Shown here one piece after another: positions 36,401 to 47,967 of a stretch of 64,000 bases of DNA. How positions within the stretch are numbered: the first letter of the stretch is position 1; the number at the start of each line of letters is the position of its first letter. The position numbers and the translations under genes were made by a program. The DNA is from Theobroma cacao. Taxonomy: Eukaryota > Streptophyta > Magnoliopsida > Malvales > Malvaceae. The stretch covers positions 1,669,919-1,733,918 of the forward strand of contig NC_030852.1 of assembly GCF_000208745.1 (NCBI RefSeq), given 5' to 3'. The notes under the pieces are model-generated. The model saw nothing but the letters and a program-made list of their open reading frames with translations, was not told the origin of the DNA and made no database searches.

Positions 36401-39400
36401 TAGCTCCTCCCATTTCCAATGTTCTTTGATGAGTGCATTTTATTTATAGAGACATTCTTGGATGGTGGAATCGACTTCTTTCATTGATATTCTTTAATTC
36501 TTGGTTTTCTTTTGTTATATGCAGATTTTGCAAGCAATAATTTCTCGTGCACAAGGTACAACCTGTCCTGTGAGGTCTCTTAGCACAAAAGAGGTGAGCA
36601 TAATTCTGTTACTTCTCACCTTTATACGAGCTACTTATTGTTTTTGCTGATTTTCAGTTTTTTATATGGTTTGGCTTCTTAACATGATGGCATTTAGTAG
36701 GCTGATCCTTTTATTGAAGGGGTGAACAATGAGTCGGCTTGGTTAATTTGATTAATTTTAGATATAACCTAATTAACCAGATATGCATGCTATTTTAATT
36801 GAGATCCTCTGAAAATCTGAATTAACTGAAAACTGAAATGATTGAAATTTGTTCGTTGCTTTGATTCCTTGTGTTTGGTAAAAATAGGTAAAATGGTTAG
36901 AATATATGACTAAGATAATGACAATACAGTCACCAGAAAATGCTATCATAGAAGGAAAAAATTATGTAAAATAAACTAAATTCCCTGATGCTGTTCTTAG
37001 TACAGTGAATTTGTTAATGGGCAAATTTTGATAGGAGAATGTGTTTAATGTGTCAGTTGAAACTAGAGGTGGCAATTAGGCAGGTCAGGCTGGATTGCTC
37101 ATTGATAGAGTAATAACCAGTAAAACAAGAAATAGGACAAAATTGTGTTCTTAAGGGTAAGGATATGGTTGACAAGTAGTAATAATTAAGGTGTTGTTAG
37201 TCATGCATCATGGATGACACATGGCAGGTATTTGAGCTATATAGAGAAGGCTAAAAGATTGGATCTGATTTTGAGCTTCTAGTCCACTAAACTGATTTTT
37301 TTTAATTATTATTCCAAATCTTGGGATTGATTTTGGGATCCTGTCACTAATACCAAGCTAATTCCTTGTTAATAATCTTTAATTTGGTCGAGCATTTCTG
37401 AAGACTCAAATTCGTCATTGGTAATTAGTGGCATAGGCCTGCTTATGATGACATAGTTTAAAAAGAGATTAACTAATACAATTATGATTACAAATATAAT
37501 AATTAATATTAAGTGTTTAGTTAACCGCAATACTGACAATAAAAATAGAATATGATGATGTTGAGTTAATTTAAAATTTGAGGCATCTACAATATTCTTT
37601 TTTAAAGTAACTAAGTTGTCATGGATTTATTGTTTTGTGTGACTGTATTTTTTATTTATTTTTGTGGATAACAGGGAATCCAAGAAAGTATTGCCATGAT
37701 TTGTAGTTTTTTTGTTTTCTTTTCACAAAGTACATAGTAGTTTTCATTTAATATTTAGACTATTATTAGTTGCATGTATGTTTCCTTTATTAAGCTATAA
37801 ATTGTTATCTGCAGTTCCGGCATTTTGCTAACAAAATTGGAAATCTGGAGCGTCCATTTCTCAAAGAATTTTTCCCTCGGTGGGTAGGATCACACGGATG
37901 TCCAGTGCTCAGGTATGATTTAAGTGAATCATACATTTTATGTCTTTGTGTTTTGGGATTCTGTTATGGGTTCATTTGCTTAAATGGTATATTCTTTCTT
38001 ACCCTCAATTTGTAAGGATGGGGTTTTCCTACAACAAGCGGAAAAATATCATTGAGTTGGCAGTTTTGCGGGAATGCACAGCTACTCTAGATTCAAGTGT
38101 ATCAGTTCCGAATGCTAACCCCGATTCTGAAAACCGCGATGGTGATATTGGATGGCCTGGGGTTATGACTGTCAGGGTTTATGAGCTTGATGGCATGTCT
38201 GATCATCCGGATCTTCCAATGTCTGGAGATGCATGGCAGCTACTGGAAATAGCATGTCACTCAAAGCTTGCTGCTAGACGCTACCAGAAGCCTAAAAAGG
38301 GTTCAAAACCTGATGGCTCTGATGATAATGGTGATATGCCCAGTTTAGATGTGCGCTCTAGGTATTTTATTATCTCAACACTGGGTGCTGTATATCTTGT
38401 TCCTGAAGATCAAGTTAACAGATTCTTCCATATTAAATTGTTTTTTTTGCAGTGTAGACTCTCCATTGTTGTGGATTAGGGCAGATCCAGAGATGGAATA
38501 CCTTGCTGAAATTCATTTTAATCAACCTGTACAGATGTGGGTAAGAAAGCTATAGTTCTCATTTCTTGCTGAAATTTGTCATGTTTTTCCTAAACCAGCA
38601 TGAATGCCTGGTCATTTTCCTTGACAGTTTCAAGCATTCATTAAGTGCAGAAGATTTATTAAGTTTACATCCCTTTGTTATTTGTCTTCAGTGATTTAAG
38701 GGTTTCCTTTTCCTACCATAAGGGGGAATATTGGTTGATACTCTGTGCATGGTAGTAAAATGTGTAACCAAACAGCAGAGGTTTTGCTATTCTAAACCAT
38801 TTTATTTAGCCAAGGTTGACGATTGTCATTCACCAACTGGCCTTGCAGGAATACCACACCTGTTTTCTTGTGTTCATCCAGCTTAGATGAGTTTCTAGTC
38901 CTCTAGTTCAATTTTGTCTTATATTTAATTAGATCTTAGATAATTAAAACAACCTCCTTTTTTGTCTTTGTTTTCTCTCATTGATGACAAAGGAAAAAGA
39001 AAAAGAAAAATAAATTTTGGATGCGCATGAAATGCTCCCCATTCAATGCTGTTGAAGGACCTATGTTCATTTTCTTTGATCTTTGTAGGATCATCTAATT
39101 ATATTAGCATGGTAATACTGATCGATACCTTAGCTTGTTGGACTTGACATTTTTCCTGAGCCTAAATTGAAAAGGGTTGCTTACCTCAAATAAGGATTAT
39201 AATTAAGAAATATTCACCCAGTTGTTTTCTTAAGCAAATAGCCTCTCCCCTACCTTGTATGTAGTCCCTTCGGTTTCCTCCCGTGCAACAAGGAAAAATT
39301 TTTATACTTTTTCCTCTGTATTATTGGTTTTTGCCAAATCATTGATGTAATAAAACCAGTGAGTTGTCTTTCAATAGATGCAACATTGGAGTGTCAATCC

Positions 39401-42400
39401 CAAAGATGACATGCCAATCTACTTGGTAGTTTTGAGCTAAATTTGTAGGGAAGTCACCATTCCTGTTTGAATTTTTTTTTTTGTTTTTTGGAGAATGATT
39501 CACATATGTCTGACAACATGCAATTTATTGTACAAATTTACTTAGAATGCTGTTTGGTAATGAACTTTCACTTATACCTGTTATTTAGATACTGTTTTTG
39601 CTTTAATAGCTGTTTAAGTTTTAACCTTTTTTCAACTATTAATTCCCAAATCGTTGGTGAAGTTTATAAATCTTTTATAGAATTTTAAGACATTTTGAAG
39701 GTTTGAATTGTAAATGAGGTTTGTAAGAAAATATACCCCAGTTTTATCTTTAAGTTTATCACATATAAACAGTTTGTAGGCTTGACTGCAGTTTTGGTAG
39801 AATGCCTGAAAATAATAAACATGTCATATTCAACATCTAATATTTGCTTAGTGTTCTTTCTGAGTTAACATCACAACTTGTGAGCACTCTTACATATTTA
39901 ATAAACTGGAAGATTGCATTTAACTTAAACGCAGAACTTTGAAGACATATAAACAGTTTTTAAAACTCGAATTTCTCTTAAATGAAAAAGAAGTATTACT
40001 TTTTGCCTGCTGCTCTTTGCTTGTTGTCATAGAAAGCAAGAAAAATAACTGTCAACAAACTTACCTTGAGTTTGTGGATATTATGGAGAGCATACAGTCT
40101 TACACTTTCATGTGGTGAGTCAGCCTAATAGATTATGCCATAATTTTCAACTCGGTTCTTCTTAGGTTGTAAATTCAAGGTTAATCAGCATAACAAGCAT
40201 AAGTCTAACCTATAATATGCTCTACTAAACCCCAAGATGGACTATAATGGTTCAACGTAATCCTTCTATATCATTTTAATTTATACATGTAATCTTTTTT
40301 CAACCTACTGAAGCCCAAAGTATTGGTCTCTGGTAAATAAAATTGGATTAAATGAAATGTTTCGTAAAAACTAATGGTTTTTGACAAAACCAAATAAGGA
40401 ACCTACTTTGTTCAAGAATTTTATTGTTTTACTTATTTAGCTGTGATTTAACTGCATCTCTTGCTGTTTATAAGTCACTTCGAATGATTTTTAATTTGTC
40501 ACTTGGTATTTGACTTCTTAAATTGATAAAATTATCAGATTAATCAGTTAGAGAAGGATGAAGATGTTGTTGCTCAGGCACAAGCAATTGCAGCATTGGA
40601 ATCTTTACCAGAGTTCTCACCTTCTGTTGTCAATGCTCTGAATAATTTCCTCACTGATTCTAAGGTTCTTTCTCTTCACTAAAGACATACTTGGTTATGA
40701 GTCATACTTAGTTGAATTCATTCATTTAATTTTTCTTGTGGTGTCAAGGCCTTTTGGAGAGTTCGAATTGAGGCAGCATTTGCATTGGCTAGTACATCTT
40801 CTGAGGTATCATAAATTTTATTTCTTTATGTGATGTTAACCAAAATTAGTAGCTTTTATTGGAAAACTTTGTCCAATATTTTGAACCCTTCTTTTGCAGG
40901 AAAGCCACTTCTTACTGAGTTTTGCTAGAAATGTTCTTAACTTTCATTTTTAGTGTTGATTTGTGTGATGCTTTAAATGTGGCATGGATTGATGTTTTCT
41001 TTTAACATCATATTTTACAGTATCTCTTTCATATAATGAGCTATATGACAGGGAGCTTAAAATTAGTCTTTTGGTTGTTTTCAACATTATACTTTGGAAC
41101 AGAGATTAGTACTATTATTTTTTAAATTGTTTGGTATTTTTGAACTTAAAGTAATTGTACTTCAACTTTTATTTAATAGTTTGCATATATAATTGGCCTT
41201 TGTCATCGTCTTCTTTTTAGTTTTATACATTCCAAATGCTTCAGACATGGAGTTTTATTTCATTGTCTGGCAGGAAACTGATTTGGCTGGTTTGCAACAT
41301 CTGGTGAGATTTTATAAAAGTCGAAGGTTTGATGCAGACATTGGACTCCCCAAGTGAGTTGCTTAACCTACATTCTCAATTTGTCAGTGATTGTTAAAAT
41401 GTCTTGTATAAGAAGTTAAATTTCCTGCTGATTTTGCCAGACCAAATGACTTCCGTGATTTTCCAGAGTACTTTGTTCTTGAGGTAATGCAATGAGGTAG
41501 GCTATGTGGTAAACTATGTACTTTATGATGTCATTTCTGTATAATACTATAGCTAGCTCTGATGCCTCTGTGGCTTGTGAAATTGTTGGTTTGTGTATGT
41601 TGAATTAAACACTATGCAAGAAATTTTTAACCTAGCAATCTGAAAAGGGATGATAAGGTACAAGGAAGTAACATTAGGTAATTCCTTTTTCCATGTGGAA
41701 CTTTTTAGGCTCAATCTGGCTTAGAAGTGAACAATGTTCTGTATTCTGTCTACGGTTTTAGCTTTTTCTATTCCGTTGAGATGCCTATTGAGAATGCATC
41801 GATGCTCATGGCTGAGTTGCTAATGTATAACTAAAATGTAGTTTGTTAGAGTTTCTAAAACCTTCTTCATTTTCTTTGGTTCTTTAGGCCATTCCACGTG
41901 CCATAGCTATGGTAAGAGCTGCAGATAAGAAAAGTCCAAGAGAAGCTGTTGAGTTTGTTCTGCAACTTTTGAAGGTAGGATTTTCCTTGGCCTTCACTTA
42001 TTCTAAAAGAGATCAACAAGACTATTGAATGGGCATACAAATCAATCTACAGTCCTCTCAGCTTTCTAATTTTGCTATATAGGAAATATCTCTTAATGAG
42101 TAATCACTGGTACATAGCTGCTAGTGGCTGCATGAGTAGATAGAACCTTTATTTCTTTTATTTTGATTTGCATGGTTTACTTGTCAAGAAGAGAGAAAAA
42201 CAGGGGGGTGGCTTCCAAATTTTGCAATATATAAAATACGCTTGAGTGAGTTATCAATGATAGATAGGTCTCTAGTGCTGCATGGAATAATGGAACCTTA
42301 TTTTATTAGTTGCATGGTTAACTTATCAACAGCAGAGAAAAGAGGGAGAAAGTGTAGTATAAAACTTGCATTGTTTTGTTCAGTCATTAAGTTAGGAGTT

Positions 42401-45400
42401 CTCTAAAGAATATGAGAGCTTGTCCAAGACAAATCTCATAGAATCTAATCCATCTTTATAAATCTGCTCACGAACTTAGGTTCCTTGATAAATTATACCT
42501 AGTGAAATTGTTTGGCATGAAGTTGTTGATATATTATGCGATTTTGTTTTTTGACATTAATGGGATATCCTTATTAGACCCTGTATTGCTGGTCCCTTTT
42601 GTTGCTTTAACTTGTGTAGAGGTTGCTTTTTTCTGTTTGATGGAATTTTTGCTGTTAGCTATTTGTTCTACCCATTTCCCCCCTCAAAAAAAAAAAAAAA
42701 ACACTTAGCTGACCTATAAACCTTGATTTTATTATTCTTTTTTGCTTTTCTTCGTTTGGGGAGGAAGATCGATTGATCTGGCAAAAACAAGTTAATCTTA
42801 GTGGTTAACTCAGCTTTTTCGCACTCCAAACATTCTGGCATAATATAGAACATTTGCTTATTTCATTTCTCTACTAAGCGTATTGCCTATTAAGCTGTGC
42901 TCTTCTGCAGTTATTTAGGCATCATTTGGTTGTTGCTTTGCTATTTTCTTTTGCTTTCTAAAAAGTAGCTAAAACAAAAAGCAAATGGTAAAAAGCAAAA
43001 CTCATTATAATTAAAAGTGAATAACGAAAGTACAGCGCCAATTCTAGCGTAATTGTTCTATATTCATGTTCCCCCTAATAATTTACTGATTTTAATTTTT
43101 GATTACTCAAAAATGTTATTTGCTTTTGTATCCAAATGTGCTTTTCAGTTTTTGCTTATGGATGCTAAAAGCAAGTAGCAAAAACAACTTCCAAACAAAG
43201 CCTTGTTAACTCTGGCCTATAACCACTTGAGTAATTACTTGCATTATTTTTTTGTCTTATAATATCAGTTGCCGTTCTTGATTAATTTTCTATATTAAAA
43301 TTGTTTTGGACTCCCCTTGATCACCACTGTTGAGTAATCTTATCCTAAATCAATTAGTTTCAGGTTTTTTCTGGTCTTATATTGAAGATGAGCCTTTTCA
43401 CTTGCTGTAATTGGTTTTAAGTTGAATGCCTTATAGTCAGTCAATCATGAAACCTTTTTCATCAGTTCCGTATTTAGCAAGATAAGTTTTGAATTTTACA
43501 ACTATGATGTCATTTTGAAGCTCCAATAGAAAATTGAACAAAGGAACTGATACATACATACAATCATAATGTTAATTTATGTTGTCTTAGGTTTATATGA
43601 TGTTATGTCGATGTATGAATGTTTATATTTCTCTGAGTTAAAAAAGCTTGTGCTAATACCATGCAACATCAAAGCGAGGTAAATAATAAATGAGTCATAT
43701 AGACAAGAACCATAATGATTAATGATACTTGTGTGTAATTAACTACATATATGTATGCATGTGGATGACTTGCAATGGTTCAACCAGTTTAAAGATTTGA
43801 GGTTGAAGAGGTGGGATGGGACCCGTAATATTGAATGAAAATGAAAGAATTTTGGATTAACAATACAAGTCAAAAAAAGGATTTGTTGTAGTTCATTCTA
43901 ATTCATTCATAAATGTAGAGTGCACTCTTAAAACTTTTGGTCAAATCATACTGTACATTTTGTGCATCTACATAACCATGCACTGCTCATTTTTCTTCTC
44001 TTGTGCCATTTAGCATGCAATGTATGGATTCTCTATGATGTAATTCCATATCCTGACCATTTAGTTTTTTGGTTTGCTTTTATAAACAGTGCTTTACTTA
44101 GTAGTTGCTTTGGTTCTTATGCTTGATAGTTTATCCCCTTTCTTAATTCTGACTTCCCTTCTCCCACTGCTCTTGGACAGTATAATGATAATAATGGGAA
44201 TCCTTACTCAGATGTTTTCTGGCTCGCTGCATTAGTGCAGTCAGTTGGTGAACTTGAATTTGGGCAACAGGTATGTAAACGTATTTTTACTTGCAAGACT
44301 TTTTGGTTTGTGTCCTAACGTTTTAAGTATTGTGGGTTTTTCCTCTGTAAGTTCCAGTTAATGTTATTATTTGTTCTGTTTCTACAACCTACAAGAAGTA
44401 ACATTTTAAATGACGGTATATGTAACAAATTAGAGCCTATCTTGTTATGTGTGGGTTTCTTCCTCCTGCTTGGTTTCTGAATTAGGGAAATCTCAAATCT
44501 GTTGCAATTTAGAGCCTATCTTGTTATGTGTGGGTTTCTTCCTCCTGCTTGGTTTCTGAATTAGGGAAATCTCAAATCTGCTGCAATTTATGACCACCAC
44601 TCCATTTTCATCAGCATACCTCACCACCCCCCACCCCCTCCTTCTCTCTTTCTCTCTCACATATGCTCATACATGAATGTGCAATGACAGATGCATGCAA
44701 AAATTTGAAAATGCATAATAATCGCAGGATATTAGTATCTTTTTTCTTTGCTTTCCTTTGGTGCTGCTGCTGCTTTTAATTCTTAAATTTCCATTTCCTT
44801 TAAAAATTATCTCTCTTTTTTTTTTTAATTTCTTTTTTGCTTATAGAATAGGTTATGAGTAAGGAATTGTTTATAAAGAATAAAGATGGTGGTTTTAAGA
44901 CAGCAAGTGAAGCAAGCTTTTGGTTTTTACATTTATTTGATAAGAAGATAGAACAAGCATCTTTACCCTTGTTCCAGATTTTGGTTTTGGCCATGCATCA
45001 CCTATGTTTTCTCCAGAACTTTCATCTGGAGGCTAACCTATCTACTTTTCTTGCATCCTTTCTCTTATGCCAGAGTATTTTCCTTTTATCTTCTCTTCTC
45101 AAGCGCATCGATCGGCTTTTGCAATTTGACAGGTGATGATTCTCTTCTGATCTTTTCCAAATAAACTTACTGGTTATTCATGTCTGATTAGAAATGCTGC
45201 ATAACAGGTTGATGCCTAGTTACAATGGGATTTTGACAATCAGCTGCATCCGAACCTTGGCACAAATTGCATTAAAGCTTTCTGGATTCATCCACCTAGT
45301 GCGTTCTTCTCGGGTCCCTTATCTAATAATTGTCTGCTTTGCGTAGATTTATTTATTTATATATAGATTTTGTTTCTCTACAGGATCATGTCTGTGAACT

Positions 45401-47967
45401 GATTAAACCATTTCGAGATTTCAAGACAATCTGGCAAGTACGAATAGAAGCAAGCAGAGCACTCCTTGATCTTGAGTTTAACTGCAATGGCATCAATGCA
45501 GCATTGTTGTTGTTTATTAAATATATAGAGGAAGAGCCTTCTTTAAGAGGTACCCTTCTGTAAAAACTCTTTCTTCTGTAACTTTTCCTGATGTTATTGT
45601 GTTTATTTTATTGTTAATGTATAGTTGTACTTTGTTTCAATTAAAATCTGATGTCGTTATACATTCCTTGATTGCAGGGCAGGTAAAGTTGGGTGTGCAT
45701 GCTATGCGGTTATGTCAGATACGAGGTGGATCAGTTTCTAATGAGGATATTAAGTCGACCACTCTTGTGGCTTTGCTTCAGCTTTTAGAGAGCCGCACAG
45801 CATTCAATAATGTATCTCTCCGGCACTACATGTTCTCCATTCTTCAAGTCCTTGCAGGAAGGTGGGTATGCATTGTCATTTGCCTCTTTGGGATTAAAAT
45901 TTTCCTCTGGGTAATATGGTTTCTCCATATTTATGTTGATAATGATGCTGGGGGAGGGAATACATCTGAGGATTGAAAGCATATAATTCTCTTACAATTA
46001 TTGATTCTGATTGTCCTGTTGTTTCATTGCTCGCTTGCTGCACTGAGACTTCTGCTATTTGATAAGCAGGTGAATGTTTTACCATGTTGGGGTCAGGACA
46101 AGACTGTTGATTAATAGACAATGCTAGATTCTGCATGTTATGGGATTTTTCTTGGGTAAGGAGGTCAACACAAGTCCCATTTAGGAATTGATGTGGGACA
46201 GGATTGAGATGATCTTCGTATGTGGCTTCCATGGAGTTTTTCTTTCAAAATCTTAAGGAGTTTTAGGGTCTTCGGCTATAAGAAAAAAGGGTTAGTGGCT
46301 AGGGGTTAATAGTTTAATGGACTGAGTGATATTTGGGGGCAAAATAGTGACTGGAATAATGATGTTATTTTGAAGATTCTTGGGGGAAGCTAGGCTAAAA
46401 CAGTGTACCTTTTTTGGTTTTTGAGAGATAATATGACATGTCATTAATAAAAGAGGATATTAAACAGTAAGTTTAATTAGGATTACCCAATGGGAACACA
46501 TAAATATAATATTTTCCTTACAATGAAATAAAAATAAACTCTTATGGAAACTCTAGTAACTCCAGACTTGATTAAATTAGCTTTATTATGCCCCTAATTT
46601 GTAGAAATTGTGATGATACATATGTGCCAATATTATGAAACAAAGACAGAAAAAACCTAATTCCCTGTGGCTGCATTGGGGAGCTTGCTAGTAATTCATT
46701 TCTTTATTTGTAATGTTTTACTTTTTATAGCCCAATATGCTTGCTCCAGTATTGAAAGATATGTACTGTTCAAATTGATTTAGGTCAGAGTTTTGCTGTT
46801 TCTTTGTATTCTTTTTGTTTTGTTTTTTGTTTTATACTTCTGCTAATCAAATTTTGAGCTCCCATTTTCAGAACCCCCACACTTTATGGAGTGCCTAAAG
46901 ATAAGGTACGGCGAATGGCTGATGTGGAGGTTTGCAATGAGCAGAAGAACCATTTTGCAGCTCCTGTTGCAGAGATAAAGCCTGCTGAACCTCCCGCGGC
47001 GAACCCGAACCTTTTGCATGATAATCTGGCCATTCCAGAAGCTTCCAAGGGAGTGGATACTGTTTCCAACAGTCATGAGAGGAAGACATCCGTTGTTAAG
47101 ATTAGGGTCAAGCAGTCTGGGACAACCAGTAAAGCAGAGGAAGGTGACGATGCTACCGTCGAAAGATCTCAAGGAAGGCATCCTGATGCCGATCGCGGCG
47201 CCACCAGTTCGGTTTCAGTGGATGCACCCCAAAGAAATTCAGCTGAGGCTGTGAGCATTAGCAATCAAAATATCGAAGAAGTCAACTCATTTCATGATCA
47301 CGGGTCTCGGATCACCGCTAGCATTGGGAGTGCAAAAATTGCAAGTGAAGGTGACAACTTTGGTAAGGAACTTCAGTGTACTGCCGATTCAAGTAATGTT
47401 GCCGCGTGTCCTAGGCCCGATAATCCGTCATCACCTAGCATCATCCAAGATAACTACATAGATGCTGAAGGACAAAAGTTCGCAAGTCTTCAAACCCTAT
47501 CAGTTTCAAGACAGGATGGTGGTTCATTGGGCACTGTGGATTCTCCAAACCGCGGCAAGGAGAAGAAGAAGAAGAAGAAGGACAAGGAAAAGAAAAAAGA
47601 TAAGGAAAAGAAACGAAAGCGAGAAGACCACAAAGGACACCGAGACGATCTCGAGTATTTAGAGAAGAAGCGATTGAAAAAGGAGAGAAAACACAAGGAA
47701 AAGGAGATGGCAAAGCTGCTGAGTGAAGCCAAGACGACTTCAACAACAGAATTACGAGGTAAGAAAGAGGAAACGACATCTTTAACAAAAGAGTTGCCTG
47801 GTAAGAAAGAGGAACTGGTTGCGAAGTCAGCAACGGTGCCATTGAAACCAAGTGCACCCCCCAAGGTAGTGATAACAAAGTCGGAAACCAGGACGGAGCC
47901 AACAGAAGGTACTTCAGCTCCCAAATTCCGAATAAAAATAAAGAACAAGTCACTGAATAAATCATAG
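27496..47967 (+). CDS. TAF2: TFIID subunit TAF2 (TBP-associated factor 2)
   Basis: TAF2 binds core-promoter DNA as part of TFIID in the nucleus. Twenty-five exons join in phase, giving 1349 aa: 27496-27617, 27722-28046, 28608-28753, 28834-28900, 31176-31375, 31502-31655, 34076-34160, 34328-34419, 35269-35394, 36251-36304, 36525-36593, 37815-37912, 38017-38361, 38453-38540, 40539-40664, 40749-40805, 41274-41353, 41441-41483, 41888-41974, 44181-44270, 45074-45132, 45208-45298, 45384-45549, 45678-45861, 46872-47967. All introns are GT..AG. Residues about 20-560 follow the M1 aminopeptidase-like fold ([43 protein letters not shown]). The zinc site is degenerate: HEXXH reads F348-A-L-A-R352, so no peptidase activity is expected. 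A helical-repeat region follows ([24 protein letters not shown]). The last exon adds a low-complexity tail with a Lys/Glu-rich run (about 1210-1275) and FRIKIKNKS. Exon 7 has a duplicated acceptor, described separately. Confidence 0.95.
28247..28474. mobile_element. hAT-like MITE in TAF2 intron 2
   Basis: The left end TCTTTTGGTAGTTGCTTTTACTAC and the right end GCAAGTAGCAAAAGTAACAATTAAATG are inverted matches (GTTRCTTTTRCTACTTGC). The element is about 230 bp with no coding frame. The same GCAAGTAGCAAAA.. end recurs at 42918-43202, and AGCAAAAGTGGCAAAAATAAC recurs at about 35740. Assignment to hAT rests on the look of the ends; no clean 8-bp duplication is visible. Confidence 0.45.
29714..29786 (+). 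tRNA. tRNA-Phe(GAA) within TAF2 intron 4
   Basis: The 73-nt sequence GCGGGGATAGCTCAGTTGGG..ACCGCA folds as a full cloverleaf. The anticodon is in CTGAAGA and the gene lacks an intron. The box A region (TAGCTCAGTTGG) and box B (GTTCAATCC) are present. Against the standard plant tRNA-Phe as I recall it, three bases differ, G26A, T47C and G57A, none of which breaks a stem; the G5/A68 mismatch in the acceptor is the normal one. No T-run for Pol III termination follows within about 80 bp, which could mean weak or lost expression. It lies in the sense direction inside an intron. Confidence 0.85.
33838..34107. repeat. Perfect 135-bp tandem duplication across TAF2 intron 6/exon 7
   Basis: 33838-33972 and 33973-34107 are identical as far as I can read. 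Each copy carries the intron end GACTTAACAG and the first 32 bases of exon 7 (ACAATAGACACTTGC..). Two equivalent acceptors therefore exist, at 33940 and 34075. Only the second gives an open frame into exon 8. Confidence 0.92.
35767..35948. repeat. 63-bp tandem repeat x 3 in TAF2 intron 9
   Basis: Units start at 35767, 35830 and 35893 with ATGTGTTTCAAGTGGGAG, ATGTGTTTTAAGTGGGAG and ATGATTTCAAGTGGGAG, each followed by AGA..ACCAA..GA.CACAAAATTG. The first two are full length; the third lacks two or three bases. The exact 63-bp period keeps a frame open across it by chance; I do not call it coding. Confidence 0.85.
35952..36205. mobile_element. Stowaway-type MITE (Tc1/mariner) in TAF2 intron 9
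   Basis: The left end CTTCCTTTGTCTCATTATGTTTGTCC and the right end, read on the minus strand, ACCCCTCCATCCCACTATGTTGGTCC form long terminal inverted repeats. They match the CTCCCTCCGTCCCA-type Stowaway terminus. TA flanks both sides (35950-35951 and 36206-36207). At 254 bp with no coding frame, this is a typical size. Confidence 0.85.
42918..43202. mobile_element. hAT-like MITE in TAF2 intron 19
   Basis: The left end GGCATCATTTGGTTGTTGCTTT and the right end, read on the minus strand, GGCTTTGTTTGGAAGTTGTTTTTGC are inverted. Sub-terminal AAAAAGCAAATGG and GCAAGTAGCAAAAAC repeat the theme. The element is about 285 bp and non-coding. An 8-bp target duplication is not evident. Confidence 0.55.
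44430..44587. repeat. 79-bp tandem duplication in TAF2 intron 20
   Basis: Two adjacent copies of TTAGAGCCTATCTTG..AAATCTGYTGCAAT, 79 bp each, differ at one base (GTTGC against GCTGC). Fully intronic, with no effect on splice sites. Confidence 0.9.

Noticed and set aside
46094..46400. GTCCCATTT..TGATGTGGGAC in TAF2 intron 24 as an LTR end
   Set aside because: It resembles phrases seen in plant retroelements, but no second copy, TG..CA ends or target duplication could be found.
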